Below, one piece after another: positions 54,358-63,548 of a stretch of 64,000 nucleotides of DNA. A program made the position numbers and the translations under genes. This DNA is from UBA2040 sp963977135 (lineage in GTDB: Bacteria; Bacteroidota; Bacteroidia; Flavobacteriales_D; Crocinitomicaceae), in assembly GCA_963977135.1 (NCBI GenBank), contig CAXBNN010000011.1, positions 40,911-104,910 of the forward strand, read 5' to 3'. The notes beneath the pieces are model-generated. The model ran no database searches and had not been told where the DNA came from. It saw only the letters and a list, made by a program, of their open reading frames with translations. Each line of letters begins with the position of its first letter. Within the stretch, counting starts at the first letter, position 1.

Positions 54358-57263
54358 TTGATTTTATATGTAATGGACGCTGAAACAGTTACTCCTTGTT
54401 TAAAAGAGTTGTAAACCCTTTCTTCCGCATTGTGAGCAACATAAAACTCGTTTTGAGTGCGGTTCAACAAATTTTGACCACTAATACTTAGTGACCATTT
54501 CTCTTTTTCATCAAGACCTTTAGTCGCTTTAAAGTTCAGACTATGAAATGGTTGTTCATAAACATCTGGAATAATCCCTACACCAACAACAGCTAATCGA
54601 GCACCCTGAACATTATAACTCAAATTCAATGTCAACCCTTTTTCAGCATTAATAAATGTAGCGAATGAATTTATTGAGTAAGGTGATTGTCCAAACATTG
54701 GTCGGTATCTATCAACTACTTCGTCACCTCTTTTATTCGCCAATCGAATATCATATTCACTTACGATAAAATCACCTTTATTGATCATTACTTTCGTCAT
54801 ATCAATACGAGAAATAATATAGTTGAAATTCGCTCCAACAGTAAAGCTCATGTGTTGTTGACTTTCTTTCTTAAAACCTAAAGCTTTTCGAACTTCTAAC
54901 TCAAGACCATACACTTCAGCTTCACCAGCGTTTACTGGACGAACTTCATTTGGTGCCTGCTCGTATGTTGCAATTTCAATTGGGTTATAGAATTTTTTGT
55001 AAAACAAACTTGCAGAAACCAATTCCGTTCTTCCAAAGAAACGTTCCCATCTGAAATCAGCATTGTAAATTTTTGATTGCAACAAATCAATATTTCCGTT
55101 AAAAGTTCTAGCTAAAATCGGGTCATAAATTTGAGCTATTGATTTTTCTCTGAAAGATGGTCGAGCTACAGTTTTAGAGAAAGAACCTCTAAAATTAGTT
55201 TGGGCATTTGATCCATCCTTTCTGTTTTTTACTTTGTACAATAAATTTAATGAAGGCAAAATGTCTAACTCATCCAACACTTTTTCATTATTGTACTTTA
55301 CTGTTCCAGCATTGTTTTGACCAGTATAAATATTATCAGCCTTTTCAGCACGAACTCCGTATGTTGCTTTTAAATTAGAAGTAATCGGTAATTCATTCAT
55401 AATATACAAAGCTGAAACCATTTGACTTCCAACATACTGATTCGATGGAACAATTTGTCCTTTCGCATAAATTCCAGAATTGTTTTCTGAAGACCAAATG
55501 TTATTGTCTTGAAAATAGAAATTAGGATCTAAACTTGTTTGGTTGAAATTTTTCAAATCAAAGAAATAATCATAAACCGAGAAATCTCTTTTCTTATACA
55601 AATTTGCCGCTCCAAATGACAAAGTTGTTTTAACAGAGTCATTCATTTTAAAATCGTAGCTAAAGTTCAATCTTGTATTGATGCTTTTTTCATCCAAATC
55701 CCTGAAAATTCTTCGGATTTGAGAACCAACCGCTGGATTCATTTCATAGGTTATTACAGAATCACCACTCGCGTTAAGTGAATGAACTTCCTCAAGTACC
55801 GTTGATCTCATATCTGGATCTGAAATCTTCGAATATGTTGGGGCTATTGTCCAATTCATTTTCATCTTGTTCATTGTGTGATTCCCTTTCAAATTCACAT
55901 TACTAACTTGACGTTGTGTATATTGGATGTTTTGCTTGATTAAAATTGCTTGATTTCCTTCAACGTTGTTCTCTCTAATATTTGAAGCAGTTTTTATTCC
56001 GTTTTGAGTATGAAAAACACCTAAAGAAATTTTATTGTTTTTATTTAGAATCAAAGATTGATTGAAAATACCAGTCCATAAAACTTCATTCGTAGCAACT
56101 ATACCACTTGATACGCGAAATGTTTCAAGTTCAGTTTGTTCAGTATCTTGGCTTCTAAAGTAATTACCGAAACTTTTCAAATCGTTTAGCGAATTGTTAT
56201 TTCTATAATTCAAGGCAAAAACATATCCATAATCCTTTTCAGTTTTGAAAATGTTCTTTTTAAAATCACCAAATGAGACACCATAATTATGATTTGGCAT
56301 TGCTGTAGTTTGTTCAAAACCCATTTTTGGATTAAACGATTTTGTATCACTCGTTGTAATTGGATTTCCTTGAGAAGGATCTATAGTTTTTGAATAAGGG
56401 TTTATTTTTAATGCTCTAGTTCCATCATCAAAGCCTAAATAGTCTAATTTCCCTCCTTTGTAACCAATGAAATCTTTATTAAACGTTGTCACAGTATTAA
56501 ATCCTCCACCGAAATTTACATTAACCTCTTTTTGAGTTGGATATTCTTTGATTAAAACATCCAAAAGTCCACCGGCGAAATCTCCCGATAAATCTGGAGT
56601 AAATGTTTTATAAACAGTTATATTGTCTATCAAGGCTGTTGGAAAAATGTCTAGTTGGACCGAATTACGATCTGGATCCAAACCGGGAATTTCAACACCG
56701 TTTAATATTGTCTTTGTATATCTATCTCCCAAACCGCGTACAAACACGTACTTACCTCCTTGAACTGAAACCCCAGGTACTCTTGAAACGGCATCTCCTG
56801 CTGTTGCATCACCAGTCGCTTTCATTTGTTCCTTGGTCATTCCATCTGTGGAATTGGCAGCCTCTCTTCGTCGGGCGTCATCACCAGCTATTGAACTTGG
56901 CGCTTTTCTATATGCTATAACTTGAACCGTACCAATTTCCATCATAGGTTCTTCCATTAAGACAATTAACGGGTCATTCTCACCTGCTTTCAAATTAACC
57001 TCCATGATAATTTCATTTAGTCCATTCTGACGGAAGGCTATTAAAGCAGGACCAGGTTTTCCGATAATTTTAAAATTACCATCAAAGTCAGTGCTGGTGC
57101 CTCTAAAAACTGTACTATCTGGATTAAGTAATAGAACCTTTGCAAATTCAACTGGAACCTCCTTACCTGCCTCAACTTTCACAAGATTACCCGATAATAT
57201 GGCATTCTGTCCGAATGAGATAAAAGATAAAAATCCTAATGCGATTGCGACGATGTTTTTCAT
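54354..57263 (-). CDS. Large TonB-dependent receptor with carboxypeptidase-like N-terminal domain
   Basis: A 969-residue receptor. ATG 57263 is chosen: it starts the signal peptide MKNIVAIALGFLSFISFG, and the -7 element lies just upstream. Carboxypeptidase-regulatory-like domain at about 20-105, TonB-box region, plug with VPGVSVQGGKYVFVRGLGDRY and FAGGLLDVLIKEYP, and a barrel ending SASITYKIK. Its upstream region has four TTAA(C) repeats, and the locus holds phoBR- and nptA-like genes, so it is probably induced by phosphate limitation. The ligand (phosphate, polyphosphate or a phosphoester) is unknown. Confidence 0.85.
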   Translation of the reverse strand: MKNIVAIALGFLSFISFGQNAILSGNLVKVEAGKEVPVEFAKVLLLNPDSTVFRGTSTDFDGNFKIIGKPGPALIAFRQNGLNEIIMEVNLKAGENDPLIVLMEEPMMEIGTVQVIAYRKAPSSIAGDDARRREAANSTDGMTKEQMKATGDATAGDAVSRVPGVSVQGGKYVFVRGLGDRYTKTILNGVEIPGLDPDRNSVQLDIFPTALIDNITVYKTFTPDLSGDFAGGLLDVLIKEYPTQKEVNVNFGGGFNTVTTFNKDFIGYKGGKLDYLGFDDGTRALKINPYSKTIDPSQGNPITTSDTKSFNPKMGFEQTTAMPNHNYGVSFGDFKKNIFKTEKDYGYVFALNYRNNNSLNDLKSFGNYFRSQDTEQTELETFRVSSGIVATNEVLWTGIFNQSLILNKNNKISLGVFHTQNGIKTASNIRENNVEGNQAILIKQNIQYTQRQVSNVNLKGNHTMNKMKMNWTIAPTYSKISDPDMRSTVLEEVHSLNASGDSVITYEMNPAVGSQIRRIFRDLDEKSINTRLNFSYDFKMNDSVKTTLSFGAANLYKKRDFSVYDYFFDLKNFNQTSLDPNFYFQDNNIWSSENNSGIYAKGQIVPSNQYVGSQMVSALYIMNELPITSNLKATYGVRAEKADNIYTGQNNAGTVKYNNEKVLDELDILPSLNLLYKVKNRKDGSNAQTNFRGSFSKTVARPSFREKSIAQIYDPILARTFNGNIDLLQSKIYNADFRWERFFGRTELVSASLFYKKFYNPIEIATYEQAPNEVRPVNAGEAEVYGLELEVRKALGFKKESQQHMSFTVGANFNYIISRIDMTKVMINKGDFIVSEYDIRLANKRGDEVVDRYRPMFGQSPYSINSFATFINAEKGLTLNLSYNVQGARLAVVGVGIIPDVYEQPFHSLNFKATKGLDEKEKWSLSISGQNLLNRTQNEFYVAHNAEERVYNSFKQGVTVSASITYKIK

Positions 57264-57286
57264 ATCAATTGTTTCAATTTTCGCTA

Positions 57287-57364
57287 CAAAAGTACTGTGA
57301 GGGTTTTCCATTTCAACAATTTACATCCTTAACATTGTATTAAAGTTTATTAACAAAGGCTTAA
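57287..57364 (-). promoter_or_regulatory. Promoter and Pho-box-like array of the TonB receptor gene
   Basis: On the minus strand TTG (57316-57314), 19 bases, TACTTTTG (57294-57287). Twelve bases upstream of the TTG begin four TTAA repeats, at 57329, 57340, 57350 and 57361 (steps 11, 10, 11), three of them reading TTAACA on the plus strand. This is the arrangement of an activator-dependent promoter with a PhoP/SphR-like box. Confidence 0.7.
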
Positions 57365-57566
57365 CATTGTAATTTTTTCACCTTTTCCAATTAAGTAAAA
57401 ACTAAGAATATTGAGATTGCATTTATCATTTTTTTGAAGCCGAAATATGTTCAAATAAATAATTAAAAATGCAATTGCCAGAATTAGCTGAATTTTCAGA
57501 AATTTCAGAAATTTTTATCGAATAAACCCTAATTCTAAATCAAAGCTTAATTAATTATTTTGATTG

Positions 57567-57622
57567 TTAATATTAACTTAACACCAATCGACATTGCAGT
57601 TCTCAGACTTAAGGTAATTTTG
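57567..57622 (+). promoter_or_regulatory. Promoter and Pho-box-like repeat of the Na/Pi cotransporter gene
   Basis: TTAA at 57567-57570 and TTAACA at 57578-57583 are 11 bases apart; between them is a further TTAA that makes GTTAATATTAAC a palindrome. Twelve bases after the second repeat comes TTG (57594-57596), then 18 bases and TAATTTTG (57615-57622). The 375-base divergent gap 57264-57638 contains this and the receptor promoter, and nothing else that I can support. Confidence 0.65.
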
Positions 57623-57638
57623 CCCGAATTAATGATAC

Positions 57639-59750
57639 ATGAATTCTATGAAGAATGTGATTAAATTTTCTCTTTTTGTATTTGTATTGGCGTCTACTAG
57701 TTTCTATTCACTTGCACAAAACATCGACATTTCGCCAAGTACATTTCAAAATGTCTTGGCAACCGGCGGAGAGAAAAGCGTAAAAATCTCGTGGTCCATC
57801 GACTATGATATAATCGATTCTTTAAAAGCTCAAGGCTATCTTATTGAAATAAAATACAATACAGAAATAAAGGCAAAAAAAGAAAAAGAAGGATACAGTA
57901 ATTCCAAATGGGATGAAATAAAAAAGATTCCATTAAACACTACTTCATATGAACTTACAAATCTTTTAGGGGCAGAGAAGTACGTTTACCAAGTTGGACT
58001 CTATTCTCCGAAAGGTGAAGCCGTTTTTTCAGATAAAGGCAAAATTGAAACAGAACGCGGATGGGGAATTTTTAAATTTCTAGTTTTAATTGGTGCCCTC
58101 GGAATGTTCATCTATGGGATGAAAGTAATGAGCGAAGGACTTCAGCAAGCAGCGGGTTCAAAATTGCGTAACTTACTAGGATCGATAACGTCAAATCGTG
58201 TTAAAGGTGTTTTAACTGGTTTTGGCATTACCTCTATCGTTCAGTCTTCCTCAGTGACAACTGTAATGACTGTTTCATTCGTAAACGCTGGATTAATGAC
58301 CTTAACGCAGTCAGCCGGTGTGATGATGGGTGCAAATATTGGAACAACAATTACCGGATGGTTGATTAACCTATTTGGCTTTAAAGTAAGTATTAGTGCT
58401 TACGCACTCGTTTTCATTGCTATTGGATTCCCGTTTATGTTCTTTGGAAAGGCAAAGATGAAAGCTTGGGCAAGTGCAATCATTGGTTTCTCGCTACTTT
58501 TTATGGGATTGAGTGAGTTAAAAGATGCTGTACCTTCTTTATCCGAAGATTCTGCTTTGGTACAATTTTTTATAGATTACAAGGATATTCCCGTTATAAG
58601 TACAGTTTTATTCGTTCTTTTAGGAACCTTGGTTACGATAGTAATTCAATCCTCATCCGCGGCAATGGCATTAACCATGACCCTTGTTGCAGGTGGAATT
58701 ATTCCATTTGAAGTAGCTGCGGCTATGATTTTAGGAGAAAATATTGGAACGACTATTACCGCAGAATTAGCCTCAATGGTTGGAAATGTGCATGCCAAAA
58801 GATCCGCCAGAATTCACTCTTTATTTAATATTATAGGTGTTACTTGGGCGATTATTACATTTCCTTTGTTGATTAGTGCAATTACTTATTTCATGAATTA
58901 TTTCAATTTAGGAAATCCAATAACGGATCCTAAAGAATCTGCCAATACTGGGCTTGCAATTTTCCATACCTTATTTAATGCTTTAAACGTAATTCTACTT
59001 ATAGGGTTTGTACCTCATTTAGTTAAATTGGCTACGCGAACAGTTAAATCCAGAGGAGCCGCAGACGAAGTTTTTCACTTGGATTATATTGGCACAGCCA
59101 TAATGGCAACTCCTGAATTATCTTTATTAGAGGCAAAAAAAGAAATTGCAAAATTCGGAGAATTAACGAGCCGGATGTCCAATTTTACGAAAGAACTATT
59201 GTATGAAAAAAATGCAAAAAAATCTAAACATATTTTAGAAAAAATTGCCAAATACGAAGATATTACGGACCGTGTAGAAATTGAAGTGGCAAATTATTTA
59301 AATAAGATTTCTGAAGGAGGGCTATCTGTTGAAACGGCTAGTAGAATTCGAGGAATGAATAGTATTGTTAATGATTTGGAGCGAATAGGAGACATCTTCT
59401 ATCAAATGTCAAAAAGTATTGAACGAAAGGATGAAGAAAAAATATGGTTCACGCCTGAACAACGCAATAGTATTGGTGAAATGTTCGAATTAGTGGATGA
59501 AGCATTTAAAATAATGGTTGAGAATTTAAAAGCTCACCATGGAGGTGTTTTGTTAGATCAAGCTAAATTAGCTGAACAACGCATCAATGAAAAACGAAAT
59601 GAATTAAGAACAGAATATTTGCAAAGTATTTCAGACAACCAGGATCACAATATGCGAGGTGGTTTAATTTTCAACGATTTGTTTTCTTCATTAGAAAAAG
59701 TTGGTGATCACATTATCAATGTTACAGAAGCTGTAGTTGGAAAAATCTAA
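57639..59750 (+). CDS. Na/Pi cotransporter (NptA-like) with extracytoplasmic N-terminal domain and PhoU-like C-terminus
   Basis: A 703-residue protein with an unusual three-part build. A signal peptide (1-26) and a fibronectin-III-like beta domain (about 28-135: KSVKISWSIDY, SYELTNLLGAEKYVYQVGLY) come first. The Na/Pi transporter core (about 145-470) has two QSSS motifs (TSIVQSSSVTTVMTV and IVIQSSSAAMALTM), the hallmark of NaPi-II carriers. A PhoU-like helical domain (about 490-700: ERIGDIFYQMSK, EKVGDHIINVTEAV) ends it. It imports phosphate with sodium. Pho-box-like repeats precede it and a strong terminator follows. Confidence 0.9.
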   Translation: MNSMKNVIKFSLFVFVLASTSFYSLAQNIDISPSTFQNVLATGGEKSVKISWSIDYDIIDSLKAQGYLIEIKYNTEIKAKKEKEGYSNSKWDEIKKIPLNTTSYELTNLLGAEKYVYQVGLYSPKGEAVFSDKGKIETERGWGIFKFLVLIGALGMFIYGMKVMSEGLQQAAGSKLRNLLGSITSNRVKGVLTGFGITSIVQSSSVTTVMTVSFVNAGLMTLTQSAGVMMGANIGTTITGWLINLFGFKVSISAYALVFIAIGFPFMFFGKAKMKAWASAIIGFSLLFMGLSELKDAVPSLSEDSALVQFFIDYKDIPVISTVLFVLLGTLVTIVIQSSSAAMALTMTLVAGGIIPFEVAAAMILGENIGTTITAELASMVGNVHAKRSARIHSLFNIIGVTWAIITFPLLISAITYFMNYFNLGNPITDPKESANTGLAIFHTLFNALNVILLIGFVPHLVKLATRTVKSRGAADEVFHLDYIGTAIMATPELSLLEAKKEIAKFGELTSRMSNFTKELLYEKNAKKSKHILEKIAKYEDITDRVEIEVANYLNKISEGGLSVETASRIRGMNSIVNDLERIGDIFYQMSKSIERKDEEKIWFTPEQRNSIGEMFELVDEAFKIMVENLKAHHGGVLLDQAKLAEQRINEKRNELRTEYLQSISDNQDHNMRGGLIFNDLFSSLEKVGDHIINVTEAVVGKI

Positions 59751-59773
59751 AGTTATTTGAGTAAAAAACTGAT

Positions 59774-59803
59774 AAAGGGTGAATATAAATTCACCCTTTT
59801 TTT
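59774..59803 (+). terminator. Terminator of the Na/Pi cotransporter gene
   Basis: AAAGGGTGAAT (59774-59784) pairs perfectly with ATTCACCCTTT (59789-59799) and a T-run follows. The remaining bases to 60002 show nothing I can call. Confidence 0.92.
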
Positions 59804-60002
59804 GCTTTTATTATTTCATCAAAAAGAAAGAATCAAACCATAAAATAGATTTTACTACGTAAGTCTTATTCTAAGACCCAATACTGTTCATGCATTCAAA
59901 AGAAAATATTTCATAGTATAAAGATGTGAATGAATCTACGAAATGTGCGTTTTTTGTGTCTGACAAAGCAGACAAGTGTAAAAAAGAACTTTTGAAAAAT
60001 CG

Positions 60003-61130
60003 TTAAACTAAAGATAAAAAATACCCAAAAACCGCTCCACCAACTATCACCCAAATCACGCTGATTTTAAGCATTCTGAAGACAACTATTCCCGCTAGAA
60101 TTGCAATAAGAACTGGTCGCCAATCTATCAAAGTTGCTTTACTCATGGTTACCAAAACGGCAGCAATTACTGCAACAGCTGCAACGTTCACAGCGTCCAA
60201 AAAGTATCCGAAAACAAGTGATTTTCTCATTTTTGGAATGATTGGATTTAAGAGCAAAACAAATAAGAAAGATGGAAGAAAAATTCCCGCTGTCGCAGCA
60301 ATTGCTCCACCTAATCCATTTAATTGATAACCGATGAAAGTTGCTGTCGATAAAACAGGTCCTGGAGTGAATTGACCGACAGCAACAGCATCAATCAATT
60401 GTTGCTGAGTCAACCAGCCGTTGCTAACCAATTCGGCATCTAAATAAGCGAAAAGCACCATTCCACTTCCGTACAAAAGTGCTCCTACTTTCAAAAATGA
60501 AAAGAATACGCTTGCAGACGATAATTTGGTTGCCAACGATGGTGCACTCACCAAAAGAAAAGGAATGAAAGCTTTTGGGTTGTCTTTTTGTTTGGAAAGA
60601 GCAAGTTTATAGAACATTCCCACAATTCCAGCGCCTATCATGGCAACAATTTCGCTGACACCAAGAAGGCAAATCACTAGTACTAAAACGCCAAGTATAA
60701 TGTGCTCAGTGGACTTTATGGACTTCTTACCTAATTTAAAAACGGCAGCCAAAATAATGGCCAAAACAGCCGGCTTAATTCCTTCCAAAAATGGAGCTAC
60801 AGAAGGCAAATCTCCATAAGCCGCATAAAACCAAGCAAAAACTCCAGTAATTAAAATGGCTGGAATGATAAAGCTTATACCCGCTACAAACAATCCCGTT
60901 CGTCCTGCACGCTCGTGCCCACAATGCATCGTCATTTCAGTAGAATTAGGACCTGGAATCAAATTGGTTGCCCCTACTAAATCTAAAAAATGCTCATGTG
61001 TTATCCACTTTCTTTTACGAACTATCTCGGCTTCCATTAGTGAAATGTGAACTGCAGGTCCTCCAAAAGCAAAAGTTCCCATTTTCAAGAAAACCAATGC
61101 TACTTCTTTTAATTTTTGTCCGTTTGTCAT
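60003..61130 (-). CDS. chrA: Chromate-transporter (ChrA) family permease
   Basis: A 375-residue inner-membrane protein with the duplicated ChrA architecture: FLKMGTFAFGGPAVHISLME and NLIPGPNSTEMTMHCG in the first half, FLKVGALLYGSGMVLFAYL and GQFTPGPVLSTATFIGY in the second. It exports chromate or a related oxyanion; chromate itself resembles sulfate and phosphate-type anions. A TAATTTTG box on the minus strand (61143-61136) ends five bases before the ATG, so the mRNA is probably leaderless. Confidence 0.9.
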   Translation of the reverse strand: MTNGQKLKEVALVFLKMGTFAFGGPAVHISLMEAEIVRKRKWITHEHFLDLVGATNLIPGPNSTEMTMHCGHERAGRTGLFVAGISFIIPAILITGVFAWFYAAYGDLPSVAPFLEGIKPAVLAIILAAVFKLGKKSIKSTEHIILGVLVLVICLLGVSEIVAMIGAGIVGMFYKLALSKQKDNPKAFIPFLLVSAPSLATKLSSASVFFSFLKVGALLYGSGMVLFAYLDAELVSNGWLTQQQLIDAVAVGQFTPGPVLSTATFIGYQLNGLGGAIAATAGIFLPSFLFVLLLNPIIPKMRKSLVFGYFLDAVNVAAVAVIAAVLVTMSKATLIDWRPVLIAILAGIVVFRMLKISVIWVIVGGAVFGYFLSLV

Positions 61131-61365
61131 CTATACAAAATTAACTTTCTTCAGATAAACAGAAACTATGAATACCGATTTTGAGTAAATGGCCTCGTTA
61201 ACCCATTAAGTGGAATCAAATTAGAATTTTACTCAATTTAAAAATGAGGAACTAAAATACAATTAACTGCCTAATAATTAAGGTGCTATTTTCTGATTAA
61301 AAAATATCAACACGAAATTGAAATGTCCATATTTTTATGAACCCGCATTAGCTATCGGTTATACT

Positions 61366-61391
61366 TTAACCAAATTTTAAATTTAGATTAA
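61366..61391 (+). promoter_or_regulatory. Three TTAA repeats in exact 11-bp phase upstream of phoB
   Basis: TTAA at 61366, 61377 and 61388, the first reading TTAACC. A -7 element TAATTTTG is at 61478-61485, 90 bases further on, so the distance to the known promoter box is longer than for the other genes and another promoter may exist between. The rest of the 370-base divergent gap 61131-61500 is AT-rich without other recognisable signals. Confidence 0.5.
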
Positions 61392-61500
61392 AACTTAGCA
61401 ATATCTATTTAATATACATGTCATTTTTAATAACCTAATGTTAAAGTCAAATTTTAAAATGGTACACGAAGATGATGTAATTTTGTAAAAAAAATAGATT

Positions 61501-62187
61501 ATGACGAAACCAAACCATAATACCATATTGTTGGTTGACGACGAAAAAGATATTTTGGATCTTTTAAAATACAATCTAGAAAAAGAGGGGTTTAATGTTG
61601 AGACCGCTTCCGATGGTGTTGAAGGTTTAGACAAAGCAAAAGCCCTTCGGCCCTCACTAATTCTTTTAGATTTAATGATGCCTAGAATGGATGGAATTGA
61701 AACTTGTGGGTTAATTCGTCAAGAGGCAAGTTTAAATGAGACTATAATCGTATTTCTTACTTCTCGTTCGGAGGATTATAGTCAAGTTGCGTGTTTGGAA
61801 GCTGGAGCTGATGATTTTATTACCAAACCAATTCGCCCAAGAGTTTTGATTGCAAAAATAAGCGCATTGCTAAGAAGGACCGTAAGAGTAGAAAATGGAA
61901 ATACGGTGCAAAGTTCTGCCGTTGTAATTAACCGTGATAAATTCATTGTTGAAGTAAAAGGTGAACGTATTTTTCTCCCAAAGAAAGAGTTTGAATTATT
62001 AGAATTGCTAGCATCTAAACCAGGAAAAGTATTTACTAGAGATCAAATAATGTCAATAGTTTGGGGAAATGACACTATAGTAGGAGAGAGAACCATTGAT
62101 GTTCACATCCGAAAATTGAGAGAAAAGCTAGGAGATGAGTATATTCGTACCATGAAAGGCGTAGGATATACATTTAGCGAAAATTGA
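61501..62187 (+). CDS. phoB: PhoB/PhoP-type response regulator
   Basis: A 228-residue regulator. Receiver (1-125) with acidic pair in LLVDDEKDIL, phosphoacceptor Asp in LLDLMMPRMDG, Thr/Ser in FLTSRSEDYSQ and Lys in TKPIRP. The winged helix has LPKKEFELLELLASKPGKVF, WGNDTIVGERTIDVHIRKLR and VGYTF. The next gene, a PhoR-like kinase, starts inside its stop (TTGA overlap). With the Na/Pi cotransporter and phased TTAAC repeats nearby, it is probably the phosphate regulator. The symbol is assigned by context. Confidence 0.88.
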   Translation: MTKPNHNTILLVDDEKDILDLLKYNLEKEGFNVETASDGVEGLDKAKALRPSLILLDLMMPRMDGIETCGLIRQEASLNETIIVFLTSRSEDYSQVACLEAGADDFITKPIRPRVLIAKISALLRRTVRVENGNTVQSSAVVINRDKFIVEVKGERIFLPKKEFELLELLASKPGKVFTRDQIMSIVWGNDTIVGERTIDVHIRKLREKLGDEYIRTMKGVGYTFSEN

Positions 62188-63221
62188 AAACTTTAAAACC
62201 AATTCATCTGCTTCTGATCGGAAGCTCTCTTGTCAGTGCGCTAATTTTAGTAGTGCTCTTTATTGCAGATATATTGAGAGGCGAATTAACACTAGGCATT
62301 GTTATTCTAGTTTGGCTCTGCTCATTCGTATTTAGTTTCGGAATCTTCTATTTTCTAATAAAAAGGTTCATATCTGACAGATTAAAAATTCTATACCGGA
62401 TTCTGAGAAAGGGTAAATTCAGTGATAAAGAAAAAACCCGATTTAGTTTAAATAATGATGTTATTGCCGATTCAGAAAAAAGTGTCAATGTTTGGACCGA
62501 AGAAAGACTAACCGAAATTTCTAAATTGAAAGATCAAGAAGAATTCAGAAGAGAGTTTTTAGGTAATCTTGCCCATGAACTTAAAACTCCAATTTTCTCA
62601 ATTCAAGGCTACATTCTTACTCTGCTGGACGGTGGATTAGAGGATGAAAATGTCAATCGGAAGTTTTTAGAAAGTGCATCGAAAGCCACGGAAAGAATGG
62701 TCGGTATTATTGAAGATCTAGATCAAATTACCAAATTGGAGGTTGATAAACTAAAATTAGAAATCACCACTTTTGAAATATTGGAATTGGTTCAAGATGT
62801 ATTTGATACTTTAGAATTGAACGCACAAGAAAAAAATATTTCGTTTAAAATCGCGAAGTCTTATGAGCCAACATTAGTTAAGGGTGATCGAGGAAAAATA
62901 GGACAAGTACTTACAAATCTAATAAACAATAGTATAAGCTACGGGCGTCAAGACGGCAATATTACCATTCGACTTTATACACTAGATGATGTTGTAACGA
63001 TTGAAGTATCAGATGATGGAATTGGAATAGATCAGTCTGAATTTCCTCGTCTTTTCGAGCGTTTCTACAGAGTTGAAAAAAGTCGAAATCGACATGATGG
63101 CGGATCCGGTTTAGGGCTTGCAATTGTGAAGCATATCATTGAATCTCACGGTCAATCAATAAATGTGAGAAGTACCTTAGATGTTGGTAGTACTTTTGCT
63201 TTTACATTAGCGAAAGGTTAG
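62184..63221 (+). CDS. phoR: PhoR-type sensor histidine kinase
   Basis: A 345-residue inner-membrane kinase with two N-terminal helices (LLLIGSSLVSALILVVLF, TLGIVILVWLCSFVFSFG) and a very short outside loop. The dimerisation domain has the phosphoacceptor His in FLGNLAHELKTPIFSIQGY (about 132). The ATPase domain has the N-box (LTNLINNSISYG), DDGIGID, FERFYRV and GGSGLGLAIVKHI. With no real sensor domain outside, it fits PhoR-like kinases that listen to other membrane proteins, e.g. a PhoU-bearing transporter. The start is TTG, overlapping the phoB stop. Confidence 0.9.
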   Translation: MKTLKPIHLLLIGSSLVSALILVVLFIADILRGELTLGIVILVWLCSFVFSFGIFYFLIKRFISDRLKILYRILRKGKFSDKEKTRFSLNNDVIADSEKSVNVWTEERLTEISKLKDQEEFRREFLGNLAHELKTPIFSIQGYILTLLDGGLEDENVNRKFLESASKATERMVGIIEDLDQITKLEVDKLKLEITTFEILELVQDVFDTLELNAQEKNISFKIAKSYEPTLVKGDRGKIGQVLTNLINNSISYGRQDGNITIRLYTLDDVVTIEVSDDGIGIDQSEFPRLFERFYRVEKSRNRHDGGSGLGLAIVKHIIESHGQSINVRSTLDVGSTFAFTLAKG

Positions 63222-63548
63222 AATTTTTTAATATTTATACTAATTCAAGGCTAAATGGAGATAGTTAATTTATTTTCATTTCGACAAGAGCCATCTTTCT
63301 TGAGAGTTAACTCCATCTTCTGAATTGAACAGAAAAAGAATTTCAATTTCATATCTCCTTAAAACTGAGCAGACAGTATCTCAAATTTAAAGAGTCGGAT
63401 TAAAATCGTATCATACAGATTACAATCGAGATACATTCCCTTAACTTTTTTCTATTTTACCTTTATTATTCTTGAATTCCAATCCTAAATATTAGATGAG
63501 AGTACGCCAGAAGTGCAGGAGCGATGATTCATATCTATAAAATAATAG
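63222..63548. other. Non-coding spacer after phoR
   Basis: 327 AT-rich bases with stops in all frames, no hairpin of note and no promoter that leads to a gene inside the window. I see nothing in it that I can name. Confidence 0.5.
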
